DNA from: Clostridiales bacterium
GTDB lineage: Bacteria; Bacillota; Clostridia; Christensenellales; Aristaeellaceae
Assembly (NCBI GenBank): GCA_015056315.1
Contig: SVGN01000009.1
Coordinates: 22,012-86,011, forward strand
Reading direction: 5' to 3'
DNA length: 64,000 nucleotides
Numbering within the stretch: the first letter of the stretch is position 1; the number at the start of each line of letters is the position of its first letter. The position numbers and the translations under genes were made by a program. Below are positions 61,406 to 64,000 of the stretch, piece after piece. The notes beneath the pieces were generated by a model. That model saw only the letters and a list, made by a program, of their open reading frames with translations, had not been told where the DNA came from and ran no database searches.

Positions 61406-62653
61406 ATGAGAACCACCAAGAAGACCCAGCAGACCACCGGCAACGCAGCGATCATCGAAGCAGTAAAGGCGCTGGCTGCCGAGAAGGATATCCCCGAGGA
61501 GCTGCTCTTCGGTGCCATCGAAGAAGCACTGAAGGCCGCCTACAAGAAGAACACCTCCCGGGAGGAGACCATCCCCGCCAACCTGTCTGTTACGATGGAC
61601 CGCAAGAGCGGCGATGCCCATGTCTTCGCCCGCAAGACCATCGTGGAAGAGGTAGAGGATGAGGCCAACCAGATCACTCTGGACGAAGCCAAGGCCATCC
61701 GCGCCGACTACCGCATGGGCGATATCGCCGAGATCGAGGTGACCCCCACCGGCTTCCTGCGCACCGCTGCCCAGACCGCCAAGCAGGTGATCATGCAGCG
61801 TATCCGCGAGGCTGAGCAGGGCAAGATCTACGACCAGTACTCCGAAAAGGAGAACGAGGTGCTCACCGCTATCGTGCAGCGCACCGAAAACCGCGGTGTA
61901 GTGCTGGATCTGGGCCGTGCCGAAGGCATTATGGAGACCAGCGAGTATGTGCCCGGCGAAGAATACCATATCGACGACCACATCAAGGTCTACGTGCTTG
62001 AGGTAAACCGCACTGGTCGTGAAATGATCCGCGGGCCCCAGGTGCATGTCAGCCGCATCCATCCCGGCCTGGTAAAGCGCCTGTTCGAGATGGAAGTGCC
62101 CGAGATCGCCGCAGGCGTTGTGCAGATCAAGTCCATCGCCCGTGAGGCGGGCAGCCGCACCAAGATGGCCGTGCACTCCACCGAGGTCTCCATCGACCCC
62201 GTGGGCGCCTGCGTAGGCCCCCGCGGCAACCGTGTAGAGCGCGTGGTCACCGAGCTGAAGAACGAAAAGATCGACATCATCAAGTGGTCTGCCGATCCTG
62301 CCGAGTTCATTGCCAACGCCCTCAACCCCGCTCACGTGCTCAGCGTTTTCGTGGCCGAAAACGAAAAGGCCTGCCGTGTAGTGGTGCCCGATAACCAGCT
62401 GAGCCTGGCCATCGGCAAGGAGGGCCAGAACGCCCGTCTGGCTGCCAAGCTCACCGGCTGGCGCATCGATATCAAGAGCCAGAGCCAGGCCGCTCAGATG
62501 TTCGACCTGCCTGTGGAGGAAGCACCCGAAGAGCCCCTGGGCTACCAGGTGTACTACGAAAACAACGAAGAACAGGGCGATACCGAGTTCAGCCTGCCCG
62601 AGCTGCGGGAGATGGAGTTCTCCTCCGCCGAGGATGACGACGATACGCTCTGA
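61406..62653 (+). CDS. nusA: Transcription termination/antitermination factor NusA
   Basis: A 415-residue RNA polymerase-binding protein. The N-terminal domain is followed by the S1 domain ([20 protein letters not shown]), then two KH domains ([20 protein letters not shown] and [20 protein letters not shown]). A short N-terminal extension ([11 protein letters not shown]) and an acidic tail are seen; the C-terminal repeats of proteobacterial NusA are absent, as usual for Firmicutes. It starts 30 bases after rimP. Confidence 0.97.
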   Translation: MRTTKKTQQTTGNAAIIEAVKALAAEKDIPEELLFGAIEEALKAAYKKNTSREETIPANLSVTMDRKSGDAHVFARKTIVEEVEDEANQITLDEAKAIRADYRMGDIAEIEVTPTGFLRTAAQTAKQVIMQRIREAEQGKIYDQYSEKENEVLTAIVQRTENRGVVLDLGRAEGIMETSEYVPGEEYHIDDHIKVYVLEVNRTGREMIRGPQVHVSRIHPGLVKRLFEMEVPEIAAGVVQIKSIAREAGSRTKMAVHSTEVSIDPVGACVGPRGNRVERVVTELKNEKIDIIKWSADPAEFIANALNPAHVLSVFVAENEKACRVVVPDNQLSLAIGKEGQNARLAAKLTGWRIDIKSQSQAAQMFDLPVEEAPEEPLGYQVYYENNEEQGDTEFSLPELREMEFSSAEDDDDTL

Positions 62654-62673
62654 TCCGAAAAGGAGTGGCAGCT

Positions 62674-62958
62674 ATGCCGGTAAAGCCTCGTAAGATCCCG
62701 ATGCGCATGTGCGTGGGCTGCCGCGAAATGAAGCCCAAGAAGGAACTGCTCCGTGTGGTCCGCTCCCCGGAGGGAGAGGTGAGCCTGGATGCAACAGGCA
62801 AAAAGCCGGGCCGCGGCGCATACTGTTGCTTCAAGGCCGATTGCCTTGGCCGTGCCCTCAAGCAGGGCCAGCTCTCCAGACAATTGGAGGTACAGCTGAC
62901 TCCCGAGGTGGAGCAGAGCCTGAAGGATACCATGCAGCAGCTTTTGTCCAAGGAGTAA
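62674..62958 (+). CDS. ylxR: YlxR (RnpM-like) RNA-binding protein
   Basis: A 94-residue basic protein of the YlxR family: MRMCVGCREMKPKKELLRVV, GKKPGRGAYCCFKADCL. In Bacillus the homologue binds RNase P RNA and modulates its activity. The cysteines (CxxC, then CC and C) can hold a metal. ATG 62674 lies eight bases after AAGGAG, preferred to the GTG at 62665. Between nusA and ylxQ as in most Firmicutes. Confidence 0.93.
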   Translation: MPVKPRKIPMRMCVGCREMKPKKELLRVVRSPEGEVSLDATGKKPGRGAYCCFKADCLGRALKQGQLSRQLEVQLTPEVEQSLKDTMQQLLSKE

Positions 62959-62963
62959 GATCC

Positions 62964-63287
62964 ATGACCATCGAAGCAGAAAAGCGCGTGACCGGTTTTC
63001 TGGGGCTGTGCATGCGGGCCGGGCAGCTCATCAGCGGCCAGGAGGCCTGCGTGGAAGCGATCCGAACCGAAGAAGCAGCCATCGTGCTGCTGGATGGCTC
63101 CGCATCCGAGAACACGCAAAAGCGCATCACGGATGCCTGCCACAGCCACAATGTGCCGTTGTACGGCCTCAGCGCCGGTGCGCTGGGACATGCCATCGGC
63201 AAGCAGGGGCGCATGGTCATCTGCCTGAAAGCAGGCGGCATGGCCGATAAGCTCCTTACTACGGTAAAAGACGAACCACGGCTGTAA
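62964..63287 (+). CDS. ylxQ: L7Ae-family ribosomal protein-like (YlxQ)
   Basis: A 107-residue L7Ae/L30e-fold RNA-binding protein. FLGLCMRAGQLISGQEACVE, AAIVLLDGSASENTQKRITD and GALGHAIGKQGRMV are the conserved segments; family members bind kink-turn RNA. It overlaps closely with ylxR (five bases apart) behind AAGGAG. Confidence 0.9.
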   Translation: MTIEAEKRVTGFLGLCMRAGQLISGQEACVEAIRTEEAAIVLLDGSASENTQKRITDACHSHNVPLYGLSAGALGHAIGKQGRMVICLKAGGMADKLLTTVKDEPRL

Positions 63288-63335
63288 TACAGCCACAAAA
63301 TACTTTGCGAAATTATGCGGGGGTGCAAGCGTTTC

Positions 63336-64000
63336 ATGACCAAAGTTAAACTCAGAGATGCGACCAAAGAGCTTCTCAAGGACGCTGAAGCAGCGCTGAA
63401 CCATGTGTCTGCCATGCGTAAAAACGCCAGCGAGCTGGCGCAGGCTGCCCGAAAGCTGGAATCCCAGTTTGTACGTGAGGAGGAGCAGCAGCGCGCAAAG
63501 GCCGAGCAGGCAGAGCAGGAGCGTCTGGCACGCCAGCACACCAAGGCATTCACCATGCCCGATAACGACGAGCCCGAAGCTCCCAAGGCAGAAGCCAAGC
63601 CTGCTGCCAAGGCCGAGCCCAAGCCCGAAGTAAAGGCTGAGCCCAAGCCCGAGGTCAAGGCCGAGAAGAAGCCCGAGCCCAAGGCGGAAGCGCCCAAGGC
63701 AGAAGCTGCGCCCAAAGCCGAGCCCAAGCCTGAGGTTAAGGATGAAAAGAAGGCCGAGCCCAAGCCTGAAGTGAAGGCTGAGAAGAAGCCTGAGCCCAAG
63801 GCCGAGCCCAAGCCTGCTGAGGCTCCCAAGGCAGAAGCGCCCAAGGCTGAGGCCAAGCCCGCAGAGGCTCCCAAAGCTGAAGCGAAGCCTGCCCAGCAGC
63901 CCGCTCAGGCTGCCCGTCCGGCTGCCAATGCTCAGCCCGCCCGCCCTGCCGCCGGGAACGCCCGTCCTGCCAATGCGCAGGGTCCCTATGGCCGCCAGAT
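63336..64000 (+). CDS. infB: Translation initiation factor IF-2, N-terminal part (runs off the window)
   Basis: The frame is open to the end of the window (221 codons). The start MTKVKLRDATKELL fits the IF2-N domain, followed by a helical, charged segment and a long Lys/Glu/Pro/Ala linker, as expected before the GTPase domain, which lies beyond the window. Gene order supports the call. No good SD is seen; ATG 63336 is chosen, but the in-frame ATG at 63315 is possible. Confidence 0.85.
   Translation, partial: MTKVKLRDATKELLKDAEAALNHVSAMRKNASELAQAARKLESQFVREEEQQRAKAEQAEQERLARQHTKAFTMPDNDEPEAPKAEAKPAAKAEPKPEVKAEPKPEVKAEKKPEPKAEAPKAEAAPKAEPKPEVKDEKKAEPKPEVKAEKKPEPKAEPKPAEAPKAEAPKAEAKPAEAPKAEAKPAQQPAQAARPAANAQPARPAAGNARPANAQGPYGRQ
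63590..63890 (+). repeat. Low-complexity Lys/Glu/Pro/Ala repeat in infB
   Basis: Imperfect tandem units such as KAEPKPEVKAEKKPE, built from the codon groups AAG-GCN-GAG-CCC, recur through the IF-2 linker. The DNA is correspondingly repetitive and prone to length change. Confidence 0.75.

Overview
The window is about 64 kb of high-GC chromosome from a Gram-positive anaerobe, most likely a gut-type member of the class Clostridia (Bacillota). Pointers are spoIIR (an endospore gene), strong AGGAGG ribosome binding sites, GTG and TTG starts, TTGACA/TATAAT promoters, the L21-Prp-L27 operon whose L27 carries a Prp-cleavable N-terminus, a Bacillus-type LexA box, and an F-type ATP synthase whose c subunit resembles sodium-binding rings of anaerobes. 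I place it no more precisely than that. No rRNA, tRNA, CRISPR array, integrase or transposase was seen.

Layout. 1-6.6 kb: plant-fibre degradation, with the end of a GH2 glycosidase, a GH67 alpha-glucuronidase on the minus strand, and a metallo-beta-lactamase-fold hydrolase coupled to a GH39 beta-xylosidase; together these fit glucuronoxylan side-chain and xylo-oligosaccharide use. 6.6-13.4 kb: SDR and ABC exporter, a methyltransferase, DUF951 with two tandem signal peptidases I, a YccF protein, and a small AT-richer XRE-regulated membrane-protein operon with twin operators. 13.4-19.1 kb: isocitrate dehydrogenase, a three-gene glycerol-3-phosphate-dehydrogenase-like flavoprotein operon, and a degenerate VanY-like protein. 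19.1-25 kb (minus): metN-metI-metQ behind what looks like a Met/Cys-rich leader-peptide attenuator, then ahcY, DUF554, and the rplU-prp-rpmA operon. 25-28.8 kb: a GNAT protein and an endonuclease Q-UvrD helicase fusion.

29-36.7 kb: upp and the full atpIBEFHAGDC operon. 36.8-44.6 kb: an ABC exporter pair, a small methyltransferase, a DUF5131 (Gp37/Gp68) protein behind a consensus LexA box, a thioredoxin-reductase-like flavoprotein without a normal NADPH motif, a secreted protein, and a TIR-RCC1 fusion. 44.7-55.4 kb: YgiQ radical SAM protein, phosphofructokinase, PPOX-fold protein, a large secreted protein, an LPG-synthase-like membrane protein, and the YugP / nuclease-XPD helicase / TraB operon. 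55.6-64 kb: spoIIR, a Tet(M)-like translation GTPase with rlmI, a PflA-like radical SAM enzyme, and the rimP-nusA-ylxR-ylxQ-infB operon running off the right end.

Most of the window is housekeeping. The points most worth a second look are the metNIQ leader-peptide attenuator (21.7-21.9 kb), the LexA-box-controlled DUF5131 gene (40.7 kb), the TIR-RCC1 protein (43-44.6 kb), the EndoQ-helicase fusion (25.6-28.8 kb), the self-regulating XRE operon (12.3-13.3 kb) and the unusual thioredoxin reductase (40.9 kb). Nothing here could be searched against databases; all family assignments are by recognition of motifs.
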